In this document: piece after piece, positions 16,691 to 26,770 of the stretch
Numbering within the stretch: the first letter of the stretch is position 1
How the letters are laid out: the number at the start of each line of letters is the position of its first letter
Assembly (NCBI GenBank): GCA_026388415.1
Contig: JAPLJV010000011.1
Coordinates: 1 to 49,424 of the forward strand
DNA length: 49,424 bases
From: Deltaproteobacteria bacterium
GTDB taxonomy: Bacteria > Desulfobacterota > Syntrophia > Syntrophales > JACQWR01
Reading direction: 5' to 3'
Notes under the pieces: generated by a model
Told to the model about the DNA's origin: nothing
The model's database searches: none
Seen by the model: the letters and a program-made list of their open reading frames with translations, nothing else
Program-made: the position numbers and the translations under genes

Positions 16691-18477
16691 TGGAATCTCG
16701 TGATGCCAAGCGGACGATGGTGATTAAAGGGGTTGGTGTATCGCCCGGAATTGTGATCGGCAAGGCTTATCTTTTCGATCGTTTCGATACGCAGGTGCCC
16801 TTGTATCATTTGAGAAACAAGGCACTTGTCTCTCAGGAGATAAGGCGATTCAAGGCCGCTCTCAAGGAAACAGAAATACAGCTCCAGGAATTGAAAAATA
16901 AGCTTAGTGATCTGGGCGGCATGGAGCCGCTGTATATCATTGATGTTCACATCATGATCATGAAAGACCGCCGGTTTATCGAAACGACGGTGGCAAACAT
17001 TCGCGAGCAGTCCGTCAATGCTGAATGGGCGCTCCGCATTACGATAGATAAGTATCGGGAAATATTTGATAAAATGGAAGAAGATTATCTGCGGGGGCGG
17101 ATCAGCGATATTCAGTTCGTTGGCCAGGGGATCCTGAGAAATCTGGCGGGGGAAAAGCGGGAAACTGCTAAGGACATTGGCGAAGCGGTGATTCTGGTGG
17201 CCAAAGAGCTTTCTCCGGCCGACACTGCGCAAATCAAGATTGATAAATTTCTCGGTTTTGCCACCGACTTTGGGGGGAGAACTTCCCACACGGCGATTGT
17301 CGCCCAGTCAATGGGCATTCCCGCCGTTGTTGGTCTGGAGAAGATAACCCGGGAAGTAAAGACCAACGATGATCTCATTATTGACGGTTCGTCCGGGGTG
17401 GTGATTGTGAACCCTGATCCGGAAATATTAAAGAGATATGAAGGCAAGAAAAAACATTATGCCGATGTGAAGGCGATTTCCATCAGTGACGCCGGCTTGC
17501 CTGCTGTCACCCGGGATAACTGCCGGGTAGATATCGGGGGTAATATTGAGTTTACCGAAGAAATGCCCTCCGCCCTGGAGCACGGAGCGGAAAACATCGG
17601 TCTTTACAGGACTGAATTCATTTATATAAATCGAGAGCGATTGCCCACCGAGGAGGAGCATTTTACCCACTACCGATCTATTGTCGGCGTGCCCGGCTTG
17701 GCATGGACAACCATCCGTACATTCGACTTGGGAGGGGAGAAATTTTTTTCCGATCCCAAGCTGGGCAGAGAAATGAATCCTCAAATGGGGCTCCGGGCCA
17801 TCCGCTTCTGCCTGAAAGAAATCGAATTGTTTAAAGTGCAACTGAGGGCCATAGCCCGGGCCAGTTATTACGGGAAGACGAGGTTGCTCTTCCCGATGAT
17901 TTCCGGTGTGGAAGAGATTCGTCAGGCGAAGCAGACCTTTCAGGAAGTGTGTGACCAACTTGACGCGGCAGGTGTCCCCGTTGGTAAGGACATAGAAATC
18001 GGAGTCATGATAGAGGTGCCGGCGGCGGTTGTTATTGCCGACGAACTGGCGAAGGAAGTTGATTTTTTTAGTATTGGAACAAATGATTTGATCCAGTATG
18101 CCCTGGCGATTGACCGCGTCAATGAGCGTGTTGCCTATCTTTATGAGCCCCTTCATCCGGCAGTTTTGCGGCTTGTGTCGCAGGTTGTGAAAACTGGTCA
18201 CGAGGCGGGAATCAAGGTGGCAATGTGTGGTGAGATGGCCGGTGAGCCGTCCTATGCCATGATACTGCTGGGCCTCGAACTGGATGAATTGAGTATGACC
18301 CCATCCGCTATCCCGCGGATGAAAAAGATCATCAGGGGGTCGTCTCGTCAAGAATCAAAGCAGTTGCTGGACAAGGTTATGACTTTTTCTCTGGCTGCCG
18401 AGATTCGGGAGTATGTGGAAAGATACATGCGCGAGCGATTCCCCGAAGAATTCTTAGAAAATAATGGTAATTCTTGA
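16690..18477 (+). CDS. ptsI: PTS enzyme I (phosphoenolpyruvate-protein phosphotransferase)
   Basis: Autophosphorylates from PEP and passes phosphate to HPr. It has 595 aa from the ATG at 16690 (a TTG at 16687 is less likely). Order: the N-terminal HPr-binding helical domain, the phosphohistidine site GGRTSHTAIVAQ with H200, and the swivel (GIPAVVGL). Then comes the PEP-binding TIM barrel with GLYRTEFIYINR, RTFDLGGEKF, NPQMGLRAIRFCL, LLFPMISGVEEI, GVMIEVPAA, FFSIGTNDLIQYALAIDR and VAMCGEMAGEP. All catalytic segments are intact. In this operon the pathway ends in EIID only, consistent with a regulatory rather than a sugar-importing PTS, or with partners encoded elsewhere. Confidence 0.97.
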   Translation: MESRDAKRTMVIKGVGVSPGIVIGKAYLFDRFDTQVPLYHLRNKALVSQEIRRFKAALKETEIQLQELKNKLSDLGGMEPLYIIDVHIMIMKDRRFIETTVANIREQSVNAEWALRITIDKYREIFDKMEEDYLRGRISDIQFVGQGILRNLAGEKRETAKDIGEAVILVAKELSPADTAQIKIDKFLGFATDFGGRTSHTAIVAQSMGIPAVVGLEKITREVKTNDDLIIDGSSGVVIVNPDPEILKRYEGKKKHYADVKAISISDAGLPAVTRDNCRVDIGGNIEFTEEMPSALEHGAENIGLYRTEFIYINRERLPTEEEHFTHYRSIVGVPGLAWTTIRTFDLGGEKFFSDPKLGREMNPQMGLRAIRFCLKEIELFKVQLRAIARASYYGKTRLLFPMISGVEEIRQAKQTFQEVCDQLDAAGVPVGKDIEIGVMIEVPAAVVIADELAKEVDFFSIGTNDLIQYALAIDRVNERVAYLYEPLHPAVLRLVSQVVKTGHEAGIKVAMCGEMAGEPSYAMILLGLELDELSMTPSAIPRMKKIIRGSSRQESKQLLDKVMTFSLAAEIREYVERYMRERFPEEFLENNGNS

Positions 18478-18504
18478 CCCCGATAAACGGGATAAGTTCC
18501 TTAA

Positions 18505-18534
18505 AGAGCATGCTTTCTGTCGAAAGCATGCTCT
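18505..18534. repeat. Perfect 13-bp inverted repeat between ptsI and plsB
   Basis: AGAGCATGCTTTC and GAAAGCATGCTCT flank a four-base loop (TGTC). No T-tract follows on either strand, so it is not a canonical terminator. It may be an mRNA-processing or partial-termination hairpin, or a protein-binding palindrome. Confidence 0.6.
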
Positions 18535-18558
18535 AACTCACTAAGGGGTTTATTTTAC

Positions 18559-20358
18559 TTGAAGTCCAGAAAAGAAATGATGGAAATGGTTCTGGCGGCC
18601 CCCGGGTTGCAGCGAACGATAGCAAGATTAGCCGGAGTTGGAGATGGAGATGAGCAAACCTGCCGGGAAAGGGCCCGAAAATGTTTTCTGGAAATTGCCT
18701 CCGACTACAGTGAGCGATGGCTCGGCATCTGGGAGAGGACTTTAAGCCGTCTGTGGCGTAACATATACGATGATTTCATCATAGATCAAGACGGTATAGC
18801 CAATATCCGGGAAATCACCCGCCGGATGCCCTGTGTAATCCTTCCCTGTCACAGAAGTCACGTAGATTATCTCATTCTATCCTACATCTTTTACCAGCAT
18901 CAAATCCCCTTGCCCCATGTTGCCGCCGGCGACAACATGAATTTCTGGCCTTTAGGATACGTCTTCCGACAATCAGGCGCCTTTTTCTTGCGTCGCCGCT
19001 TCCAGGGCGATGATCTTTATGCGGATGTCTTTGCGACTTATGTGGAGACCCTGTTGAGAGAAGGCGTGCCGATAGAGTTTTTCCTGGAAGGGGGGAGAAG
19101 CCGCACGGGAAAAATGGTGATGCCCAAGTATGGCATGATTTCCATGATCCTGCGCGCCTATCAGGATAATGTCAGTGACGATATCGCCTTGCTTCCCGTT
19201 TATCTCGGTTATGATCGCATCATCGAGGAACATTCCTATCTTGCGGAGTTGAGCGGGGCGGCGAAAAAAAGTGAATCGGCGCTGGATGTAATAAAGCATA
19301 CGAGAATAATGATGCATCGTTACGGTCGCGTCTATGTGAATTTTGGCGCCCCCATCTCTTTGAAGTCTTACTTTGCCGCGCAGACGAAAAATTTTGCCGA
19401 ATTGACCGCGGCTGAGCAGCAGGCCACTTACCGAGATGTCGGTTACCGGGTGGTTGCCGAGATCAACAGGATTGCCACGGTGACACCGGTTGCTATTGTG
19501 GCGTCTGCTCTCCTCTGCCATGGAGGCCGAGAGACGAAAGGCAGTGTGCTGGCGGAGACATTCAGCGCCTTCCATGATTACTTAAAGTACAGAAGGGTTA
19601 ATATGGCCCCCTCGCTGGTCATGAAGGACAATGCCCTGGCTGCTGCCATACAAACCTTTATTGAGTGGGCCTGTCTGGTCCGTAAGGAAAATCCGGATGA
19701 AAGAAATGGGGCGGCGGATTCATATCTGCTCCCCGATGACAAGCGTTTACGCATGGAATATTATAAAAATAACATTATCCACCATTTTATTTCCCTAAGC
19801 TTCCTGGCCACAGCAATTCTCGCCTGTCCGGAAGCAGTAATATCCTTCCGACTCGTCAGAGATGACTACATTTTTTTAAAAAGAATTTTTTCGCTGGAGT
19901 TCATGATGGGGGACGATCATGACGGTGAATTAGAGGAATCTCTCGCTTACCTGCGTTGCTGCGGTATGTTGCAAATGGACGAGGGAAAGGATGACTGGGA
20001 ATTGGGGGAGGGCGCCCGGGAACGGCTTTCAATATTTTCCGGACTTGTGGGAAGCTATCTGGAATCTTACCGGGTGGTAATTAAGGTCTGTTCGCAGTTT
20101 CATCATGAACTGGAAATAGAGAAAGACCAGCTCAGTTACATGCGGGAATGGGCGGAAAAAATGTACGCTCGGGGCGAGATAGTCCGGGCCGAGTCCATGT
20201 CCGGGGTGACTTATGCAAATGCCTTGAAATTCCTGCGGGTGGAAGCGATTATAAGCCCGGCCAGTTCACGTGCGGAAGAACAAGCTGAAGGCATCGGCGC
20301 GGTAATAGACAAAGAAGGCTTGGCAACTCTCCAGAGTCACTTGGCCAGATTCTCATAA
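18559..20358 (+). CDS. plsB: Glycerol-3-phosphate 1-O-acyltransferase, PlsB-type
   Basis: Membrane-associated enzyme making 1-acyl-glycerol-3-phosphate. The four acyltransferase blocks are present: I, HRSHVDY (H-x4-D) near 95-101; II, GDNMNFWPLG near 118-127; III, FLEGGRSRTGK near 175-185; and IV, LLPVYLGYDRIIE near 213-225. At 599 aa it is shorter than E. coli PlsB (about 807), lacking most of the N-terminal extension, and near the size of mammalian GNPAT-like relatives. The TTG start at 18559 has AAGGGG ten bases upstream; an ATG at 18577 is an alternative. The C-terminal half is divergent helical sequence. It is separated from ptsI by the hairpin. Exact acyl donor (acyl-CoA or acyl-ACP) is not decided. 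Confidence 0.88.
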   Translation: MKSRKEMMEMVLAAPGLQRTIARLAGVGDGDEQTCRERARKCFLEIASDYSERWLGIWERTLSRLWRNIYDDFIIDQDGIANIREITRRMPCVILPCHRSHVDYLILSYIFYQHQIPLPHVAAGDNMNFWPLGYVFRQSGAFFLRRRFQGDDLYADVFATYVETLLREGVPIEFFLEGGRSRTGKMVMPKYGMISMILRAYQDNVSDDIALLPVYLGYDRIIEEHSYLAELSGAAKKSESALDVIKHTRIMMHRYGRVYVNFGAPISLKSYFAAQTKNFAELTAAEQQATYRDVGYRVVAEINRIATVTPVAIVASALLCHGGRETKGSVLAETFSAFHDYLKYRRVNMAPSLVMKDNALAAAIQTFIEWACLVRKENPDERNGAADSYLLPDDKRLRMEYYKNNIIHHFISLSFLATAILACPEAVISFRLVRDDYIFLKRIFSLEFMMGDDHDGELEESLAYLRCCGMLQMDEGKDDWELGEGARERLSIFSGLVGSYLESYRVVIKVCSQFHHELEIEKDQLSYMREWAEKMYARGEIVRAESMSGVTYANALKFLRVEAIISPASSRAEEQAEGIGAVIDKEGLATLQSHLARFS

Positions 20359-20377
20359 ATTAAATCAGGCGGGAGCA

Positions 20378-20401
20378 AGGGGCATGGCGAGCCACGCCCC
20401 T
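20378..20401. terminator. Hairpin between convergent plsB and eno
   Basis: AGGGGCATGGC and GCCACGCCCCT form a stem with one mismatch and a very tight loop, sitting between two convergent genes. No clear T-run, so the call as a bidirectional terminator is tentative. Confidence 0.45.
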
Positions 20402-20411
20402 CACCTGTTAC

Positions 20412-21725
<1,314 letters not shown>

Positions 21726-21852
21726 TTAGCAATACCTAGTTGCGGAATTCCGTCCTGCATGGGCGGGACAATTTGTGAGAATTGTGTAGAGAACTAAAAC
21801 ATTACTTGATAATTTTCAAGGCAATTATGAAGTCGTAAGGGTCTAAATGAGC

Positions 21853-21881
21853 TTGATATGATTGTCAAGGTCAGGTAATAT
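21853..21881 (+). promoter_or_regulatory. Likely sigma70 promoter for smpB
   Basis: TTGATA (21853-21858), 17-base spacer, TAATAT (21876-21881). The predicted transcript start near 21888 gives a leader of about 45 bases before smpB. Confidence 0.5.
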
Positions 21882-21932
21882 CCGGGAATGGCAAGCGGGT
21901 AACTAATTTTTGAAGGGGAGAAAAGGAACAGA

Positions 21933-22409
21933 TTGGGTAAAGAGGATGTGGCTCAGAAGATCATCTGCCAGAATAAATTAGCGAGATTGAATTATTTTAT
22001 TGACGATACCTATGAAGCAGGGATCGTGCTGGTTGGTACGGAATTGAAGGCGCTACGCGCGGGGAAAGCGAATGTAAAAGACAGCTATGCCCTCGTGCAG
22101 CGCGGGGAAGTCTTTCTCTATGATCTGCATATCGGCCCCTATTCGCACGGTAACCGTGCCAATCATGAGCCTTTGCGGGTGAGAAAATTGCTGTTGCATA
22201 AAAGGGAGATAAAACGTCTGTATGGCAAGTCGCAGGAAAGGGGCATGTCGCTTTTTCCACTAAAACTATACTTCAAGAACGGCAAGGTCAAGGTAGAGAT
22301 CGGCGTTGGCAAGGGTAAAAAGCTTTACGATAAAAGGGAGGATATGAAGAAGAAAGACGACATGAGGGATGTGGAAAGAGGACTCCGGTCAAGGCATCGT
22401 GAGGGATAG
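21933..22409 (+). CDS. smpB: SsrA-binding protein SmpB
   Basis: Partner of tmRNA in rescue of stalled ribosomes. 158 aa; family marks are [43 protein letters not shown] and [13 protein letters not shown], and the basic C-terminal tail [15 protein letters not shown], which enters the decoding centre. The start is TTG at 21933 with an AAAAGGAA ribosome site. No tmRNA gene is adjacent. A methyltransferase gene follows after 39 bp on the same strand. Confidence 0.97.
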   Translation: MGKEDVAQKIICQNKLARLNYFIDDTYEAGIVLVGTELKALRAGKANVKDSYALVQRGEVFLYDLHIGPYSHGNRANHEPLRVRKLLLHKREIKRLYGKSQERGMSLFPLKLYFKNGKVKVEIGVGKGKKLYDKREDMKKKDDMRDVERGLRSRHREG

Positions 22410-22448
22410 ACTGAGGTAATTTTAATAAAAAGGAAGATTGCGATATAT

Positions 22449-23207
22449 ATGAAAATGACGGAAATCATACACAGTTATTCCGACACGGGTTTCCACAGAA
22501 CCATCGGCGAGATGATAAAGAGGCACTCCGAGAACAAGGATGACATACGGTCAATAGTGGTTAAAATGATCGCTTGGGACGGGATAAAAGACGTTCTCGA
22601 TCTCGGGTGTGGTTATGGATGGTTCGAAGAGGGATTGCGGGGCGGATTCGATATTGTAAGCGGCATTGACTGCCTTGCCGAAAACGAGACCCCCTTTTTG
22701 AAGGCTGCTCGCGGAATATCGAAAACCGCACTGTTTCAAAAACGTGTCCTTCCCTGCCCCATAGATGTGCCTGACGGCTCCTTTGATCTTGTTGTCTCTG
22801 CCTATTCACTGTATTTTTTCCCCGAAGAGATAGAAGAAGCAAAGAGAGTTTTACGACCCGCGGGTATTTTTCTTGCCATAACACACAGTGAGTCAATGCT
22901 TCAGGAGGGAGAAAGGTTTTTCGATTTTACAAACCTGCGGCAAGTGATCAGGAATTTTTCTGCCGAAAACGGCGAGGAAGCCCTGAGGGCACACTTTCGG
23001 AATGTCCAATACATTGATTACAGGAATGCCATCGTCTTCAGCAGACCCGAGAAGAAGGACCTTGCCGATTATATAGATTTCAAGAGGGAATACATATCGA
23101 GAGATGTAGACCCGGAAAGGGTCTTGACAACAATTCTCAATGAACTGAAAAGAAAAGGGACCATGAGGTTTAATAAGGACGACCGGATATTTCTGGCAAG
23201 AAAATGA
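22449..23207 (+). CDS. Class I SAM-dependent methyltransferase
   Basis: 252-aa Rossmann-fold methyltransferase. Motif I is VLDLGCGYGWFEEGL (about 49-63), the acidic ribose ligand is in GIDCLAEN, motif IV is FDLVVSAYSLYFF (about 110-122), and the post-motif AKRVLRPAGIFLAI is near 130-143. The C-terminal part (about 150-252) is specific and unassigned, so the substrate is unknown. The stop overlaps the start of the NUDIX fusion gene (ATGA). That tight coupling suggests a shared small-molecule or nucleotide substrate (inference). Confidence 0.85.
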   Translation: MKMTEIIHSYSDTGFHRTIGEMIKRHSENKDDIRSIVVKMIAWDGIKDVLDLGCGYGWFEEGLRGGFDIVSGIDCLAENETPFLKAARGISKTALFQKRVLPCPIDVPDGSFDLVVSAYSLYFFPEEIEEAKRVLRPAGIFLAITHSESMLQEGERFFDFTNLRQVIRNFSAENGEEALRAHFRNVQYIDYRNAIVFSRPEKKDLADYIDFKREYISRDVDPERVLTTILNELKRKGTMRFNKDDRIFLARK

Positions 23208-24238
23208 AAAAAAAGAATTATTGCACAACGTGCGGCAAGACGCTCGAAACCGATACACTTGATGGTAAGGAAAGGCAGGTCTGCTCAAATTGCAGAGAGG
23301 TTTTTTACGAAAATCCCTTGCCGGTTGCAACTGTTATCCTGCCAGGCCTAAACAGGGAAATTCTCCTGGTAAAAAGGGCCAGGGAGCCCTTTAAAGGCAT
23401 GTGGTGTTTCCCCATCGGCTTTGCCGAGGTTGGTGAGAGCATTGAAGATGCTGCGCTGAGAGAGCTTAAGGAAGAAACCGGCGTGGAAGGGAAAATAGTC
23501 CAGCTTATTGATGTAAGTACTCACAAAAATCCATTTTACGGCGACCTCCTCATTGTCAGTTTTGAGGCGGAGAAGATCGGTGGGGAAGAGGAACCAGGTG
23601 ATGATGCATCGGACTGCAGGTATTTCCCGGTTATGAGTCTTCCGAAGCTTGCCTTTGATTCACAGGTCAGGGCGATAGAAAAGTTTATTGGACTCAAAAA
23701 GGACCTCTGGAACTTGCATGATTCATTGGAAATGTTTGTCGAGGGGATTATACAGAACAAAATCATATACCCGAGCAACCTCCTTTCTGATGAGCTTATC
23801 AATGCAGTCCAGCAAAACTCAGAAAAAATTGTGAGCCTCTGGCTTAATGATATCTTTACGAATCCCACCACGAGAGGATATCACCAATTTGACAAAGAGG
23901 ATCTTTTTCAAAGAGCTATGTTCGTCATAGGTCAGTTTGGGGTATGGCTTAAAGGGGAAAAGAGTGAGAGCGAGTTCAAGAAGTTTTATACAGATCTTGG
24001 TTCCCACCGGCGCAAAGACGGGATACCCCTCGAGGAGATTATGAGCTCCCTGAGCCTGTTGAAAAAACACATCTGGATGTTTACATATTCCTTCGGCGTC
24101 TGGGAAAAGGCATTGGACATCTACCGCATGTTTGAGCTTGGCGAAAGGCTTGTCTATTTTTTTGATCGTGCAGCGTATTACACAGTAACGGGATACTTTC
24201 AGAAAGTTACATCCCCAGAGGTTTTAGAATCTACATAG
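23204..24238 (+). CDS. Zinc-ribbon/NUDIX hydrolase fused to an RsbRD-type sensor domain
   Basis: 344-aa three-part protein. Residues 7-30 carry a CxxC...CxxC zinc ribbon (C7, C10, C27, C30), as in NudC-type NUDIX proteins. Residues 40-160 form a NUDIX domain with a textbook box G72-x5-E78-x7-R86-E87-L-x-E90-E91-x-G93, which binds the metal and cleaves nucleoside-diphosphate-linked compounds. Residues about 165-335 match the RsbRD N-terminal (globin-like sensor) domain, with SEKIVSLWLNDIFTNPTTRGY, KEFKK-like helices, GIPLEEIMSSLSLLKKHIW and FFDRAAYYTVTGYF. That domain usually heads stressosome or histidine-kinase proteins, so a C-terminal position behind a hydrolase is unusual. It overlaps the methyltransferase gene by four bases. 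Substrate is unknown. Confidence 0.85.
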   Translation: MKKKNYCTTCGKTLETDTLDGKERQVCSNCREVFYENPLPVATVILPGLNREILLVKRAREPFKGMWCFPIGFAEVGESIEDAALRELKEETGVEGKIVQLIDVSTHKNPFYGDLLIVSFEAEKIGGEEEPGDDASDCRYFPVMSLPKLAFDSQVRAIEKFIGLKKDLWNLHDSLEMFVEGIIQNKIIYPSNLLSDELINAVQQNSEKIVSLWLNDIFTNPTTRGYHQFDKEDLFQRAMFVIGQFGVWLKGEKSESEFKKFYTDLGSHRRKDGIPLEEIMSSLSLLKKHIWMFTYSFGVWEKALDIYRMFELGERLVYFFDRAAYYTVTGYFQKVTSPEVLEST

Positions 24239-24315
24239 TGCGCGAGAAGAGGAGATCATTCAAACCATGAGACAACTGCTTTAAACATGGCCTTGAGAGG
24301 CGGATACAACTTTCA

Positions 24316-25206
24316 TCAAGACAGGAGCCCGGTATTTTCCCGATACCCACCCAATAAATCCACCAGTTCGGCGCCAAAAAGATGCAACTTCTCACCCGGC
24401 AACAAGCCTCTCTCCTTCAGCTCATTGACAGAATCTACCTCCAGAGCGGAAAGCAAAACCAGATCCTGATCCGATAAGATCATGAAGATTGCCCGGTTAA
24501 TTTCCTTGGCCTTCCCATACCGCCACCGGAAAAGGTGTTTTAAGCGTTCTTTCTGGGTGTCCGTTAAGGTATAGTAGCGCGCGATTTTTTTATAGCCGTC
24601 GTTATCGAGATCCTTTTTGTGCCACTTGATCTTGGTCATGTCCGCAAAAATTCGGGCCGCCTCATCGCCCAGCCCGGCCTGCTGCAGCTCCTCTTCCAGC
24701 CGGTGGTATAAATCCGGGAGATGGGCCGTGTCCAAAGCGGCATAATGCAGTTGTTCTTCCGTCAAGGGACGTAAATCCCAGCGGGAACGCTGCATCTTTT
24801 TCTTTTTCTCAAATTCAATGCCCAGATACTGGCCCACGACGTTCACCAGAGAAAGATGGCTGGAGCCTAAAAGCGAGGCGGCCCGATAGGTATCGAAAAT
24901 GTTTTTGAAGATAAAACCATAATCCCGCTTCAGGATGCGGATGTCATTGTCCCCGGCATGCACAACCTTTAACAGGGAAGGAGCGGCAAAGTACTGGCCC
25001 AGGAAGGAAAGGTCCAGGTTGCCGAGCGGATCAAAGAGATAGGTTTTTCTGTCTGCTCTTATCTGAATCAGGCATAGTTTTTCACGAAAGTAGCGCAGGG
25101 AGTCGTACTCCGTGTCCATACAGATCACGGTCGAGCTGCCGATATCCTGTCTGGCTTCCTCGGCTTCGGATTGCGTTTTCACGACAATCCACGGATTATG
25201 CTGCAT
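24316..25206 (-). CDS. rnd: Ribonuclease D-type 3'-5' exonuclease
   Basis: 296-aa DEDDy exoribonuclease trimming tRNA and other small RNA 3' ends. Catalytic acids: D31 and E33 in CMDTEYDS, D88 in VHAGDNDIRIL, and D159 with Y155 in HYAALDTAHL. An HRDC-like helical domain covers about 205-285 (ERLKHLFRWRYGKAKEINRA). It is shorter than E. coli RNase D (375) with only one HRDC. GAGG lies seven bases before the ATG. It is convergent with the NUDIX gene. Confidence 0.9.
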   Translation of the reverse strand: MQHNPWIVVKTQSEAEEARQDIGSSTVICMDTEYDSLRYFREKLCLIQIRADRKTYLFDPLGNLDLSFLGQYFAAPSLLKVVHAGDNDIRILKRDYGFIFKNIFDTYRAASLLGSSHLSLVNVVGQYLGIEFEKKKKMQRSRWDLRPLTEEQLHYAALDTAHLPDLYHRLEEELQQAGLGDEAARIFADMTKIKWHKKDLDNDGYKKIARYYTLTDTQKERLKHLFRWRYGKAKEINRAIFMILSDQDLVLLSALEVDSVNELKERGLLPGEKLHLFGAELVDLLGGYRENTGLLS

Positions 25207-25286
25207 TGGTCATCCTCTTTTCTAATCCCTTCAAATCACAGGCGGGAAAAACCGTCAAGATATTTTATTCGCTTATTATTATCTGG

Positions 25287-26612
25287 TTACTTTGGCAAAT
25301 CTTTTTTGATGCGCTCGGCAATCTGCCTTACCTGCGCCATGACCTCTCTTTCATCAATCGTGAGCAGATGACGGTTTTTCATAACGAGCCTCCCGTTGAT
25401 CATGGCCGTATCCACATCGGCGCCGCCGGCGGCATATACCAGGTGCGAATATTCATTGTAAAGCGGCGTCAGATGAGGCTTGTTCAAAGGGATAATGATG
25501 AGGTCGGCTTTTTTCCCGGCCGTAAGCGTCCCTGCCATCTTCTCCAGACCTAAGGCCCTGGCTCCCTCGCAAGTGGCCATCCGGAGGACCGTTCTGGCAT
25601 CCATGACCGTGGGGTCCAGACTGTTTATCTTATGGAGCTTGGCCGTCATGTCCATTTCCCTAAACATATCGAGATCATTATTGCTGGCGCAGCCGTCGGT
25701 GCCCAGCCCCACCGTAATGCCGGCGGCCAGCATCGCCGGCACCGGGGCGACGCCGGAGGCCAGTTTCATGTTGCTTTCCGGGGTGTGAACCACTTTGCAG
25801 CCCTGATCGGCAAAAAGTTCAATATCATGCTCATCCATGACGACACAGTGATAAGCCAAGAAGCGATCCGTCAGGTATCCTGTATTCTTCAGGAATGCCA
25901 GGGCCTTTTGGCCGAACATTTGTTGCAGTTTCACACTTTCCGCCTTATTTTCCAGCAAATGCAGGGCATAGGGCAAATTATATTCGTCGGCAATTTCTTT
26001 GGCAGCGGTAAGCGCCGCGGGCGAGCAGGCATAAAGCGAGTGTGGGTGCACAATGATATTTATCAGCGGCTCGTCTCCCCACTTTTCAATGAGCTTGCGG
26101 GTGCAGACCAACCCGTCGGTCGTTGTTGCCGCAGCGGGCGAAGGGAAATCCAGCAATCCTTCGCCCAGCACGCAGCGTATCCCGGCCTGCTTAGCCGCCC
26201 GCGCCACTTCATCTTCAAACAGGTACATGTCGCAGAAGGTTGTCGTTCCCGACTTGATCATTTCCGCGGCGGCCAGCAGGCTTCCCCAGTAGACCATCTC
26301 CCGGTTGATGTGCTTGGCCTCGAGGGGGAAGATGTAGTTATTAAGCCAGATCATAAGTTCCAGATCGTCGGCTACACCCCTGAAACAGGTCATGGCAGCA
26401 TGGGTGTGGCAGTTTACCAGACCGGGCATTACCAGACAATTCTCAGCCTCCAGCAGCGTGCGGCCGACAAACTGGCTCTTGATGGCCGCCGAGCTGCCTG
26501 TTTGCACGATGGTGTCACCATCAATAGCCAGGGCGCCATTGACAATCCTGGTATCCTGCTCATCCAGAGTCAGGATCGTCCCGCCAGCAATAATCGTATC
26601 AACTTCTCGCAT
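25287..26612 (-). CDS. mtaD: 5-methylthioadenosine/S-adenosylhomocysteine deaminase-type amidohydrolase
   Basis: 441-aa metal-dependent amidohydrolase of the MtaD/SsnA group, probably deaminating methylthioadenosine or SAH in SAM recycling. Metal ligands are H69 and H71 in NCHTHAAMTCFRG, a third in VHPHSLYACS, a fourth in LAYHCVVMD, and an aspartate in GLGTDGCASNNDLDMFREM. The ends are beta-sandwich sequence (VDTIIAGGTILTLDE; AGKKADLIIIPLNKPHLTP). The exact nucleobase substrate cannot be proved from sequence, and guanine- or other adenosine-type deaminases share the fold. It lies 158 bp downstream of the Hdr operon and 80 bp upstream of rnd. Confidence 0.87.
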   Translation of the reverse strand: MREVDTIIAGGTILTLDEQDTRIVNGALAIDGDTIVQTGSSAAIKSQFVGRTLLEAENCLVMPGLVNCHTHAAMTCFRGVADDLELMIWLNNYIFPLEAKHINREMVYWGSLLAAAEMIKSGTTTFCDMYLFEDEVARAAKQAGIRCVLGEGLLDFPSPAAATTTDGLVCTRKLIEKWGDEPLINIIVHPHSLYACSPAALTAAKEIADEYNLPYALHLLENKAESVKLQQMFGQKALAFLKNTGYLTDRFLAYHCVVMDEHDIELFADQGCKVVHTPESNMKLASGVAPVPAMLAAGITVGLGTDGCASNNDLDMFREMDMTAKLHKINSLDPTVMDARTVLRMATCEGARALGLEKMAGTLTAGKKADLIIIPLNKPHLTPLYNEYSHLVYAAGGADVDTAMINGRLVMKNRHLLTIDEREVMAQVRQIAERIKKDLPK

Positions 26613-26770
26613 GGCAGGGGCCTTAGCATCTTATGTGCTGCACGTCAACAAAATAATTAATAATTATCAATCAATATCAATTAGTTAATCGCTGTTGGCT
26701 CTAAATCGCCGCAGGGAAATATCCTGAGGAGGGAATTGAAGAAGTAAATCTCCTGGGCGGAAGATGCTTT

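Noticed and set aside
22410-22448. tmRNA gene next to smpB
   Set aside because: Only 39 bases separate smpB and the methyltransferase gene, with no tRNA-like ends.
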